A DNA stretch of 64,000 bases, from NCBI GenBank assembly GCA_032158295.1, contig CM063260.1, positions 11,326,767 to 11,390,766 of the forward strand, in the 5' to 3' direction. The first letter of the stretch is position 1; the number at the start of each line of letters is the position of its first letter. Shown piece by piece: positions 40,063 to 51,507 of the stretch. This stretch comes from Pycnopodia helianthoides. Its lineage: Eukaryota > Echinodermata > Asteroidea > Forcipulatida > Asteriidae. The position numbers and the translations under genes are program-made. Under the pieces are notes generated by a model. The model saw only the letters and a list, made by a program, of their open reading frames with translations, was not told the DNA's origin and made no database searches.

Positions 40063-41832
40063 AATGTTAAATATTTTCCAATGCAGTGATCGTTGAATAT
40101 TTCCCATCTGACTCATGCATGGGGTACGGTTAACTCGCAATCGACGGGGATCGGCGGTTTCAACGGGGCTATTTTTAGGTATAGCTCCATATGTGAGGTT
40201 TCCATTGAAATCTGTTTTTTTTTTTTCTTCTTCTTCATCTCACCGAATAAAACAAATATCATTCACCATAAATCTTTGTCGAAGTAATTTAGAATGTATA
40301 GCTTTCCCAGAGCCAGTGCCCGAGGACACTGCGCAAAACACCGAGCGAAACAGATTGCGAATCGTCTCCCAGAGACCCCCCCAAAAAACAACACAAAGTT
40401 TATTAGCTAAAACCCTTCAAGGCCACTATTAATTGAATAATCCCATTTTCAAAAATGAACCCAGGTGGCGGTGACGAAACAACACTGCACGCAATTGAAT
40501 TCCTAACGAGGTGGGGGCAGAAGTCCGGAGAGAGAGAGAGAGAGAGGCAACGGGTGAAACCATCAAGGGACCCAGACGTGCTAAGTTACGGGGGGAGCTT
40601 CACACCTCTGATCACGATGTCCCCGGGGGCATACCGCCCGATGAACCCCTCCGGGACTCGAACTTAATATATTATATATATATATTTTTTTTATTGCCTC
40701 GTGTGGCCTTTCATAAACCAGACCGATACTGCTTGAACATGATTCGATCAAAACAAAAATGAAATTGTTATCGAATCTTTTTTGAGATTTTGTTTACAGA
40801 GGGTACAGAAATTAACTTCAGAAATAAAATCAGAATGATAAAGTAATGATGCAAATATCCTTATATAAACGGTATATTGAGTTAGAAGCAATGGGTGACA
40901 TCACAATGCCATCAGTTGCGGCGGAAAGCGTCCATGCGATAACATTTTTATCACTAAACAGCACGTACAAATGCGCAATAGTTGACCTAAACGAAATAGT
41001 TGTCAACGGTGAATCCGTAATACGGACTTCGTACATGTTAGACTTGTGGACAAGTCGTTAAAAATGTTTGTCTCGCGGTGATAGCATTAAAGGCTCTCTG
41101 CTGCACCTAAACTCTCGCGAGACTACTTACTGCTAGGCTCCGTGCGAGACTTACTGCTGTCGTGACCACGACCCAAGTCGTTGGGAGCAAGCAATATCGC
41201 AAGGGATGAGAGCATGGAACAAAAACATTACGACTTGTCCACAAGTCTACGTAAATGTAGAAACCGTGTGGTCTTTGAAGACTATACGGTACAGTTAGAG
41301 ACATTATTTTGTGCGCACATGTGTGCTCGTTGCGTCTTCTTCCCGTTAAAGACCATAAGTAAACTCCCCCTTGAGACAGTTGATTGACAAGGAGCGTGAA
41401 GTGTTTTTCCAGGATCACTGATAAAATAAAGTGCTCTTAACACTGTGCGACTTGGACCAATCGATACGAGTTTACAACGCTTAAGCCGTTCTTAACATTT
41501 ACTGATATTTAAACAAAAACAAATGCTTTTTTTTTCTTTTCAGTATTGCATATTCTCTCGCATTATACTAAAGCGGAGTGTCGTGTTTCGGCACATCACC
41601 CGGGACGAGGGTGGGGAGCGTGGGAACACATTTTCAGGAGAAAGTATTTTTCCTAAATGCCGTGTTAAGGTACAACAGACAAACAGCACTGGGTGTTATA
41701 ACAAAAAAAATGTGTCTTAGTTTCTAGAACAACTTGTGCGACTTGAAAAAAGCCACGTCTGAAGCCCAAATGTGACCAACTGTTAAATCTTTCCTTACCG
41801 TGGAAGGGGGGGAGCTCATATCTTTATGTGAC
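40063..41832. other. Intergenic; short microsatellites only
   Basis: (TTC)n near 40218, (GA)n near 40530, (TA)n near 40665-40685. GACTTGTGGACAAGTCGT (41041) and CGACTTGTCCACAAGTC (41230) form an inverted pair. No exon seen. Confidence 0.45.
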
Positions 41833-42174
41833 TTAAAGGTCCTGTACACTATTGGTAAGATCGAAAAACACAATGTTCACAGATTCACACATAACTTACA
41901 TGATTTAAAGTAAGTAATGGTAGAAAGGGTTCCTTAAAATATTTCTGCCTAAAATGCTATCGTTTCTGAGAAACGAGTAAAACAATAGTAATTATCGCGC
42001 GCGATAATTTGAAAAAACAGAAAACACATAAGATCTCTTTTCACTATTTTCTCGTGACCTCGATGACCAATTGAGCTCAAACTTTCACAGGTTTGTTTGT
42101 TCATGCATATGTTGAATCACACAAAATGTGGACACTGATTTTGAGCTGTTACCAAAAGTGTACAATACCTTTAA
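41833..42174 (+). mobile_element. MITE family B, second intact copy
   Basis: TTAA ends and central ATTATCGCGCGCGATAAT palindrome; almost identical to 30648-30988. Confidence 0.93.
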
Positions 42175-42282
42175 GGGGATCTTGTTTTTTGTTTTTTGAT
42201 GAGTTCCCATCTTCTTTGCTTTCTACAAACACTTAATCGACCCGTGAAAACTGCACCAAATTCGGCGAATCACGTTTTAGGC

Positions 42283-42360
42283 GTGTCGTGGCCGAGCGGT
42301 CTAGTGCATCCGACTCGAGCTCAAATAGCTGGATCGCCGGGGTGTGGGTCCAAAGGCCAG
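42283..42360 (+). repeat. tRNA-like SINE head fragment
   Basis: GTCGTGGCCGAGCGGTCTAG (A-box-like), similar to 22231 and 26194; the body is missing. Confidence 0.55.
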
Positions 42361-43258
42361 ATTGTGGACTGTTCTTTTCCAGTTGAGTTAAAACGAAACG
42401 TCCGCTATCCATACGATTCAACATGGTTGTATATTTGCACGTGCTTTGAAGCTAGGTTTGAATTAAGGCGGCCCAACCCACTCATCCGCAATCCACGTAT
42501 AACCAAACTTATCTTGTAGGCATAAACTACAGAATGAGTAACTCGTGGCAAGTTTGCTCCACATTGACTCACCGTTCAAACCACAACACACTTTGTTTAT
42601 CATTCATTTTCCCTCACCGAGCCACCGCACTCCGCAATCGTATTTAAATTGAAAATATTGTCCGGTCTGTTATCTTTATTTTTCAGAATAATTTGCTGAA
42701 GGGGGCGTTGCACGTCTGTCCCGTACGATAATTCACTGCTGGTCCTAAAGTTCCTCACCGTATAGCTTGGAGCCAAAATTACAAGATCGAGGGCCGGCCG
42801 GCGTTTAATGTTAAAAATAGACGGGTGAAGTGCATGTATGGCTTCGGGCTGGATGTTTAATAAACTCAGATGAGGTTTGGAAACTTGACCTTTGGAATAC
42901 TGTTCAGAAGTGTCAGTCCAAACTTTCAGCGCGATTCGATTTTGACATATTGAAGTTGAAATATAGGCCTACTATTTCATTGTGTTTTTAATTATTTTTT
43001 TTTACCCAAAATATAAATAACCTTGCGAGACATTTATATAGCGCGTAATGCAGGAGCCCTTGTGAGCAACACACACAACGTAAAACAATGAAATGAAATA
43101 AGCAGTTAGTTTACTTTACCTAAATGTAGATTAACCAAACAAGTGAGTGAAAGAGTGAACGAGTGACGTCGTGCTCTAGTTTTCAATCGAACTCGTCGTC
43201 CATCTAATCTGTGAAAATTTCTTCCCATATTAGGTGGTCCCGTTGTAGTAAAACAAGA
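42361..43258. other. Intergenic; no feature recognised
   Basis: Unique sequence. Confidence 0.4.
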
Positions 43259-43428
43259 ATAGACCTTATGCATTGACGTCATCACGCCCTCATCTTCTAG
43301 TAAAAAGATGACGAAAGCGCATATCTAAGTACGCGCAGCGCACAGAATCGGCCAATGAGTAATCTGATTCTTTTGACCTCTAGCCGAGGGCGCCCTACTC
43401 AAAATGACGCATGTGCTTAAGGTCTATG
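43259..43428. mobile_element. ATAGACCTTATG MITE, complete copy
   Basis: ATAGACCTTATGCATTGACG and ATGACGCATGTGCTTAAGGTCTAT-type end form inverted termini; about 170 bp. Confidence 0.75.
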
Positions 43429-43541
43429 AAAACGGTTCGTGTTTTTTTTCTTCTGGCAGGGATATACGTGATAATTTTAATTACGGCAATCGAAATAAGC
43501 ATCGGTGACTTGGGGGTCTTTAAATGCAATACTTCTCAACT

Positions 43542-43866
43542 CAACATCGTCCCCAGGGTGTGTCGAGCAGTACGAGGTTGACCGCTCTCTCACTCTGGTA
43601 TTGGATCATTTGCATATCAAAATATTTTGGATACGTATGCAAATTAGATTTGTCTGGCTGCTTTTCGAAATTCACATCTTCGTCATGGTTTCGTGGTCCG
43701 GTACCAGATTTAATAGCCTGTTTGTACATTGGTTGCCGGCCGGCTGTTTTGACAAAGGTCAACATTTGGTTTTGTCCAATCACGGTCCGAGTAAGGAGTT
43801 TCCCTCCCAGGGTTTACTATTGTAAACATGGTTGGAAATAAAGTAAACCATGGGGACGAGGTGTTC
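43542..43866 (+). mobile_element. CTCGTCCCCA element, copy 1
   Basis: Reverse homologue of 53722-54045, about 85-90% alike by eye. Short inverted ends ATCGTCCCCAGGGT and CCATGGGGACGAGGT. Confidence 0.85.
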
Positions 43867-43869
43867 TCA

Positions 43870-44985
43870 ACTCTGATTCAAGACAGATCTGTCTGGAGGA
43901 TTGGTAGTCGGACTAAGTTTAATCAGGGTTTTTTTTTCTCGATAATTACAAATCCTGTTTATTGTGTAAAAAGAATCATTCATTTAATGCGTAACTAGAA
44001 TAGAGGGCTGTTTGCTAAATGAAAGGCCATCCTGAGACCTAGCCATGGCTGCTTTTTGGTTGTCTTGTTGCTTGTTGCTAGTGTGGTTTTTGTTGCTCGT
44101 TGTGATAATTGAACGGTCTCTTCTGTTCTGTTGCAAGTGCTTCGATCAGCACCCGTAATCACGCGCCTGTACCTTAGTACTTACTTTAGTAAAAGCTTAC
44201 AAACTTCTGAAGTTTGAAATAAACACCGGAAGAAAAAGTCAGTATTATTTATACCTTGTTTACCGATTGGGCGCTCCCTGAGAAGGAACGAATGAAACAT
44301 CAATACCAACTATGTGCATTTAGATTAAAAACCAACAATTTCTTTTCTTGATGACATATCCATGCATCGAGTACGTCTTTTGTACAAACTATCGATGATA
44401 AAAAAAAGAACGACTGGCTCGGGTTTCAAAACAGTTTTATCGGAGGTTGTTTTGATTTAAAACAATCATCCTCCAACGCAACTACTCAAGGCCACGGGCT
44501 CTTCAATTTATTTGTATTTATCTGCGAAAGAAAAAACACGTGTTTATCCTCGTCTACCCAAGGACGAAATTCAATCTAGTTTACTAAAAATAGTTTTAAT
44601 TTGTCCCCGGCCATACATCTAAACGTTTACATCAGGTTTCGCTATTTTTTTTATTTTTTTTTGCTCCGAAGACGATCGAGGCAAACTCTATAAACAAACT
44701 CGGGGTAAAGTACGTCAAATTGAAATCATAAGCTGGAGTGTTTTAGAATGGATTATTTGTGACTTCTCAGGCTGATTTGTTTTTTCTTTTCAGTTCTTGT
44801 TTTTTAGTTTTTGTGAACCATAAATTGTTAGCAGTAACGATCTTTGGAGATAGTAACCGCGGGAACAGATGCCAAAGCTTTCGAGGAAAACCGCATTTGC
44901 TGTGGATGTACTTTAAGCTGTATTTTACTTCTTTTATATTATTTATGACTCGTATCATCAGCGGTCAGTTAATAGCTTTTTCTAC
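43870..44985. other. Intergenic; no feature recognised
   Basis: Unique, AT-rich. Confidence 0.4.
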
Positions 44986-45378
44986 TTAATGGAACATTAC
45001 AGAATTGGTAAGAAAAAACTTGTAAAGTATACTTTTTGATCACAGATTTACATAAAACTTACACGGTCTAATGATGATGATAGTTGAAAACATCCCTTGA
45101 AATATTTCCGTCTGAAATGCCATATTTGATGAGAAATGAATAAACTAATTTTCCGATTGGAGTTTATCGCTCAGTGAGCGTTTTATTCATTTGTTGAATC
45201 TATATGATTTCATGCAATTGTGTAATCGTTTTTTCACTATTTTCTCGTTACCCAGATGGCCGATCGATCTCAAACTTCTACAGGTTTGTCAGTTTATGTA
45301 TATGGTGGATTGCATAAAGTGCTTACACTGCCAGCAACAGTTTTGTTAGCAAAAACCAATTCTGTAATGTGCCTTTAA
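44986..45378 (-). mobile_element. MITE family A, copy 4, with 21-22-bp flanking direct repeats
   Basis: Bracketed by TTAATAGCTTTTTCTACTTAA (44969-44989) and a near-identical copy starting at 45375, instead of TTAA alone. Confidence 0.9.
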
Positions 45379-46944
45379 TAGCTTTTTTCTACTTAACTGC
45401 TTCTGGTCTTCTCATCTCGTCACCACAGCTTGTCTCTTTTCTTTGGTTGGTTTGGGATCCTGTGCTCTAGTTATGTATATTTTCTGGTTGTTTGTTTACA
45501 ATGTAAAGCTACCGGTAGTTCATACAATTTGTGTACTTTAGTATTTTTTTAATTGCTATATCTTGATAGTAAGATGTTTTTGTTTGTTTGTTTGTTTTTT
45601 GGGGGGGGTCTGACACATCTACAATGACAGTTTGTTTTAAAACCTTTATCTTGACCAGGATAATCTTAAATGAAAATATGCATTTTCCAAAAATAATATA
45701 AAAAATTATTAAAAAAACGTGCACAGTCACACGTTTTTAATGATTGAGAAAATTAAAGGTGAGTTTGCATTTTATTGTTCAAAGATCATTTAATTAAATA
45801 AAAAAAAAAAACAGGGCACAGTCACACGTTTTTAATGATTGAAATAATTAAAGGTGGACGTGCGGCTTTTTGTTTTATATAGACAAATATAACACTGTTT
45901 TAAAAGGGTGAATAGTAGGGAATAAATATGAAAACAGACAAAACGGTCAGGATAATTTCCTTTTTAAAAATATGCATTGTCCCTTGAGTGCGATAATCTC
46001 TCAGTTTGAATATTCAGACAATTACTAATGTACGCCTAGAAGTTTAAAAGGGAAGAAAAAAACTGTTTTTTATTTAGATTTCTTTTTGTGTTCAAATATT
46101 GACTTCAATTTTGTTTTTACAAGAATACATAGTGAGCAGGGAATGTCAATGAAATACAGAAGTGTAACAATTGTCCTCAGAACATGTGTACAGCCAGACC
46201 CCCCTGTCAACAACAATAAATAAGACTGTCATAAAGTCAATAGTGTTCAATATCAAAACAGACGAGAAAGGGGGAACGAATAAGAACAGCATAGAGCAAA
46301 TAAAAAACACCGACTATACCTTCCTTAACCTAATCACACATTACAAAGCTTTCCCCCCATGTATGACGGCGAGTCATGAAGCCACTAGAGAACCCGTAAT
46401 CAACCAATTTCCCAGTTAATATGTCTTCAGCCGCGATCGAACACCTCTGCGTTTCTCTCCTCCTCTCCCCCCTCGTGGTCTAAAATGACCGTAGCGAGGG
46501 CCATCTTGCCTATTTAAACACCGCCGGGGTGAATGATTCAGGTACGGCTTTCCACAGCGACGGAACAGTATTGTAACCCGAAATCCAATTTGTTCCGCAC
46601 GTCCCGGTTATTTTGATGGCAATTAAAGTTTGGGTGCTGGGACGTAATTAAGGAGGTGAGCTCGGCAATTTTAGGGGAGTACAATTAGTCAACGATTAGG
46701 TCCGTAAGCGTTGCAGACGGAAACCGATGATGTGCCGAGGGAGCCGTCGCGATCAATTAGCCTCTGGATGGGGGTTGAACAATTCATTAAAACTGAGAAG
46801 TGAAACTGACTCCCATCAGCGCTTGGATGTAGCCGCATAACACTATAAAAACTTCGGGTTCAGAATTGACCCGGATTCAGAGTCCCACGGGGCCTGACGC
46901 ATTTCTGGGTCAGTATGACCCGGAATCTGTGTCATAAAGACACG
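45379..46944. other. Intergenic; unique sequence with AATTA-rich part
   Basis: GTCACACGTTTTTAATGATTGA occurs twice (45729 and 45822), a ~90-bp direct repeat. The part 46430-46860 is unusually complex for this window and has several AATTA words. A 15-bp palindrome GGGTCAGTATGACCC lies at 46907-46921. Confidence 0.45.
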
Positions 46945-47110
46945 GGGGTCGATTTCACAAAACTCTTCCTAACTTAGGACTAGTCCTAGGCAATTCTAAG
47001 AGATAGGACTAGTCCTATAAGTACTTGTGCCTAACTTAGGACTAGTCCTATCTCTTAGCATTGCCTAGGACTAGTCCTAAGTTAGGAAGAGCTTTGTGAA
47101 ATCGACCCCA
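46945..47110. mobile_element. Nearly perfect palindromic foldback
   Basis: Arms begin GGGGTCGATTTCACAAAACT and end GAGCTTTGTGAAATCGACCCC; four TAGGACTAGTCCTA palindromes inside. Confidence 0.93.
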
Positions 47111-47660
47111 AATGTAGTTTTGTGAAATGTGCAAGTGCTGCACACCGTTCTCATGCGAAACGCATGACTGTTTGTTCCAAAATAACCGGAAATATGGCCG
47201 ATTTACGCCACATTCTAATCTATCTATACTGAGTACGCTGTGTGCATTTTGGGGCGACGCGCGCGCGTTTGCTTGTTGCGGAAATCGTGGCGAGATCGAT
47301 CAGCCCTGGGAACGAGGTTGCTTTACGTGCGATTTGACTCCTAAAAATGGCAGCCCTATGGCAGGTAGTAGCCGCGCGTGGCGTCGGTGCAGAAGGACCT
47401 CACGCTATCCTTGAAGCAGATAAAGATTCGAAGGGTTTGTCTTAGGATTTCTTTTCTCATTATATATCTGAGCGTCTTGCTTTCAAGGCTAATGAAGTCG
47501 TTGACGTTGTCATTGGTCCGATTTGTGCATCGAACCCTTACGGGTCGTTATAAAAAAATACTTGCACTCATCAAGTCACCGGCGAACGTGTTATTATGCA
47601 AACTAAATAATGAAATTTTACATAATAAACAGGTCCAAAAGGCCAAGCAGAGAACTTGGT
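47111..47660. other. Intergenic; no feature recognised
   Basis: Unique sequence. Confidence 0.4.
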
Positions 47661-48059
47661 TTAAAGGAACATTACAGAATTGGTAAGAAAAAAACTTGTA
47701 AAATATACTTTTTGATCACAGATTTACATAAAACTTACACGGTCTAATGATGATGATAGTAGAAAACGTCCCTTGAAAAAATATTTCTGTCTGAAATGCC
47801 GTATTTGATGAGAAATGAACAAACTAATTTTCCGATTGGAGTTTATCGCTCAGTGAGCGTTTTACTCATTTTTAAAAATCTATATGATTTGAATGCAAAT
47901 TGTAATCGGTTTTATCACTATTTTCTCGTGACCCAGATTGCCGATCGATCTCAAACTTCTACAGGTTTGTCAGTTTATGTATATGGTGGATTACATAAAG
48001 TGCTTACACGGTCAGCAACTGTTTTGTTAACAAAAACCAATTCTGTAATGTTCCTTTAC
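47661..48059 (-). mobile_element. MITE family A, copy 5, with ~57-bp flanking direct repeats
   Basis: Left flank 47606-47663 and right flank about 48060-48117 share CAGGTCCAAAAGGCCAAGCA and GAGAACTTGGTTTAAA with few differences. Confidence 0.9.
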
Positions 48060-48117
48060 TAATGAAATTTCACATACTAAACAGGTCCAAAAGGCCAAGC
48101 AGAGAACTTGGTTTAAA

Positions 48118-50348
48118 CTCCGTCGTCGAGGCATCTTCCAAGTTAATTGAATTTGAACCGACCGTTTAATTAATTCTGTGACCGACCAACTTTTTTTATA
48201 TCAAGATGGTTTATAAAAGTGGGGCATAATATCCGGCCGGACGTCACCCGCGGAAGGGGCGAGTGAAAAACGAAACGAGACGTAAAGGCACTGCGGAGAA
48301 TGGAGGGTGTCCAAAACCCTTAGTGGTATCTGTCTCGGAGTCATGGCTCTCCTTTCACGTCTCTTATCCTCACGGTGAACAAAGTAATTCCCCCCGTTTA
48401 TAAAACGCCCCCAGGTAAAAAGGGAGAAATTGAACGGGCGAGAGAAAAAACAATTAGCCTATACTGTTTCTGGTCAAAGCTCATTTTTAAAACGCCCCTG
48501 CGACACATATTATAGTTTTTTCTCCCCTAGGGCAGAGATTTCAGGCCACGTTTGCATTTTGCTTTTTTCATTTGATATATTTCAAATGCCAAGCACAAGT
48601 TTACCCTCGCTAGGCTGATCACTTAGGTGAGAGCAAGTCGGTTTTATAGATGAGGCGAAAATAATGAGTCGATTTACTTCAAAAAGGTCGAATTTCCTCC
48701 CGACTCATTTCACGTGTTGAGCCTTTTTCCCTTCACGAGGCACGTTCTGGAGTATTACGAGACTCTAATTTTTTTTTGCCATTATTTTTCAGAAGTTTTT
48801 TACAAAATTTTATTCCCGCTACTGATATGATTTCCCACGAGCTTCTGGGGCAGAGTGTCACCTGCAAGTCGTGAACAAGAGCCATCTGAACAAAAAAAGT
48901 GTGCGGGGGGAAAGGGCGCTCGTTCATCACCAGCGGAAGGCCCCCGGCTCCATGCCCGGGCCATCTATGTATTTTGTTTAAGGGCACATGACTGTGTCTA
49001 AACAAACGTGGATTGAGCAGGGCCCTATTTCCCGGAGCTGTTAGAGGGCTGATAATACTTCTTAGCAGAAATAAACGGGTTGCCAGCCACAAGCAATAAC
49101 TGATGACATTCAGGCTGGTAACCGTCCTCTGCTTAGCATTGTGCTCAGCGAAATATACGTACTAAAAAAAAAAATTTTTTTTATTTTTTTATTTATTTAT
49201 TATAAATTGTAACTATTTAGATGACGTAAAGGATTTCGTTCTCTGATATTACCCGTTGTTGGAAACCTCACCCATATCTTTGGGTCACCCATTTGGAATG
49301 GGGATCGGAATGCAAAATACAATTTCCCCGGGGTCAATGTAACCATACGTGCCATCACGCAATACCCCAAAAGAGGGGTGTGATTAAACGATGGACGTTA
49401 TCCTTTCAGAAGAGAAATTTCACTTCAGATTGCCAGACACTTTGTGTAGAACGGGAGTTCCATAGAACGGGCAGCTTGCATGTAATGGAAATATAAAGCT
49501 GATTTCAGCTTTTCAGTATAATGCCACCCCCGCGTATAGAAACTTTATGATTTCCCCCGGGCAGGATCTTCCTGTTTTGATTAATGGGGGCGAGAGTGTT
49601 CTGTGTGGCGTTGCCACCGAAAATGACGCACCGCGGAGGAAGTGTATAGTAGTACCCGTGGAGCGCATTGCACCCGAAGGTGGTTCGAGGAGCTGTTGTT
49701 TTCGCGGCTGACATATCTGTGGGGAAATTACAAGCCGAAAACTAGTAATATCAAGTGATCAAAAGGGCTGAAACATTGAACAAACTAAACTGAAGTCTTT
49801 GGTTTCCCCAAAAATGAGAATTAGTGTTAGGTTCAGTATGAGACTGTCTCGGCAGGCTTTGAAAACGATAACAAAGAATGGCCGTGCGCGTCCATAAATT
49901 ATGGACGCATTTTAAACATGCAACCTCGATGAAGAATGGGGGACACTAGCGGTACGTGCTAGTCAGCCAATGTTACCGATGTACTTTGGCATTGGCTTTT
50001 TTTCTTTGGGCCTCTTAAAGAATCAAAATTTCCCCATGGACAGATTTCTCCACCCTTGAAACTGTCGCTATTTATATGCATTTTTTAGGACGGCAAGCCA
50101 CGTAGCTGGGCCATTACGGTGAAATCGGCTTGGTATAGGGACACTTGGGACTTGTGCTTATATAAGACACAGCTGACGAAGTCTGACAGCAAACGCAGTA
50201 TTTTATGCAATTTATGCTGTCAAAAAAAAAATTGAAGAAGAAAAGAAATACAATGGCATAACTATAAAGTAGACGCATATTTGACCCGGAATACAGATCA
50301 GTGTTATATCATTAATAATATTAAATAATAACAAGATTCATTCATGTC
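48118..50348. other. Intergenic; a decayed foldback near 49017-49160
   Basis: GGGCCCTATTTCCCGGAGCT..CTTAGCAGAAATAA..GCTTAGCATTG resembles the GGGCCCA family. The remainder is unique. Confidence 0.45.
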
Positions 50349-51507
50349 GACCAGGAATCCCATGGGGCTCCGGTTCTGGGTCAAATCTAACTGGAAGATT
50401 GTTGTTTTAGTGTCGGCCTAAAAAAAGAGTTCTTTTCGGTCTAGCTGTCACGTGTATTGATGCCATGCTTCTTGTGAATGTTAAACCGGAAGACTCGTAT
50501 AGCACTGTTAATAATGGTGTTTTAACTATCGACCAGGAATCTGAGGTCAGACCCATGGGGCTCCGGTTCTGGGTCAAAACTTACTGGAAGATTGTTATTT
50601 TAGTGTCGGCCTATAATTTGTAAATGATTTCTTTTTTCAGGCTATTTGTCGCGTGTCTAGTTGCCGTGCGTCTTGGGACTGTTATACAGGAAGACGCGTA
50701 TAACGCGGTTAATATAGGGGTTTTAACTATCGACCAGGAATCTGAGGTCAGACCCAAGGGGCTCCGGTTCTGGGTCAAATCTAACTGGTAGATTGTTGTT
50801 TTAGTGTCGGCCTAAAAAAAGAGTTCTTTTCGGTCTAGCTGTCACGTGTATTGATGCCATGCTTCTTGTGAATGTTAAACCGGAAGACTCGTATAGCACT
50901 GTTAATAATGGTGTTTTAACTATCGACCAGGAATCTGAGGTCAGACCCATGGGGCTCCGGTTCTGGGTCAAAACTTACTGGAAGATTGTTATTTTAGTGT
51001 CGGCCTATAATTTGTAAATGGGTTCTTTTTCAGGCTATTTGTCGCGTGTCTAGTTGCCATGCGTCTTGGGACTGTTATACAGAAAGACGCGTATAACGCG
51101 GTTAATATAGGGGTTTTAACTATCGACCAGGAATCTGAGGTCAGGCCCATGGGGCTCCGGTTCTGGGTCAAATCTTACTGGAAGATTGTTGTTTTAGTGT
51201 CGGCCTGTAAAGGAGTTCTTTTTCAGGCTATTTGTCGCGCGTCTAGTTGCCATGCGTCTTGGGATTGTTATACAGAAAGACGCGTATAACGCGGTTAATA
51301 TAGGGGTTTTAACTATCGACCAGGAATCTGAGGTCAGGCCCATGGGGCTCCGGTTCTGGGTCAAATCTTACTGGAAGATTGTTGTTTTAGTGTCGGCCTG
51401 TAAAGGAGTTCTTTTTCAGGCTATTTGTCGCGTGTCTATAGATGCCGTGCTTCTTGGGATTGTTATACCCCCGGAAGACGCGTATAACGCTGTTTATAAT
51501 GGTGCGT
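50349..51507 (+). repeat. Six-unit tandem array, ~182-201 bp units with higher-order structure
   Basis: Units begin GACCAGGAATC at 50349, 50531, 50732, 50925, 51125 and 51318. Two unit types alternate A-B-A-B, then two shortened B units follow. Type A has GTCACGTGTATTGATGCCAT; type B has GTGTCTAGTTGCC and CGTATAACGCGGTTAATATA. Confidence 0.93.

Noticed and set aside
50349..51507. CRISPR-like array
   Set aside because: Units are ~190 bp and similar throughout, with no repeat/spacer pattern, in animal DNA.
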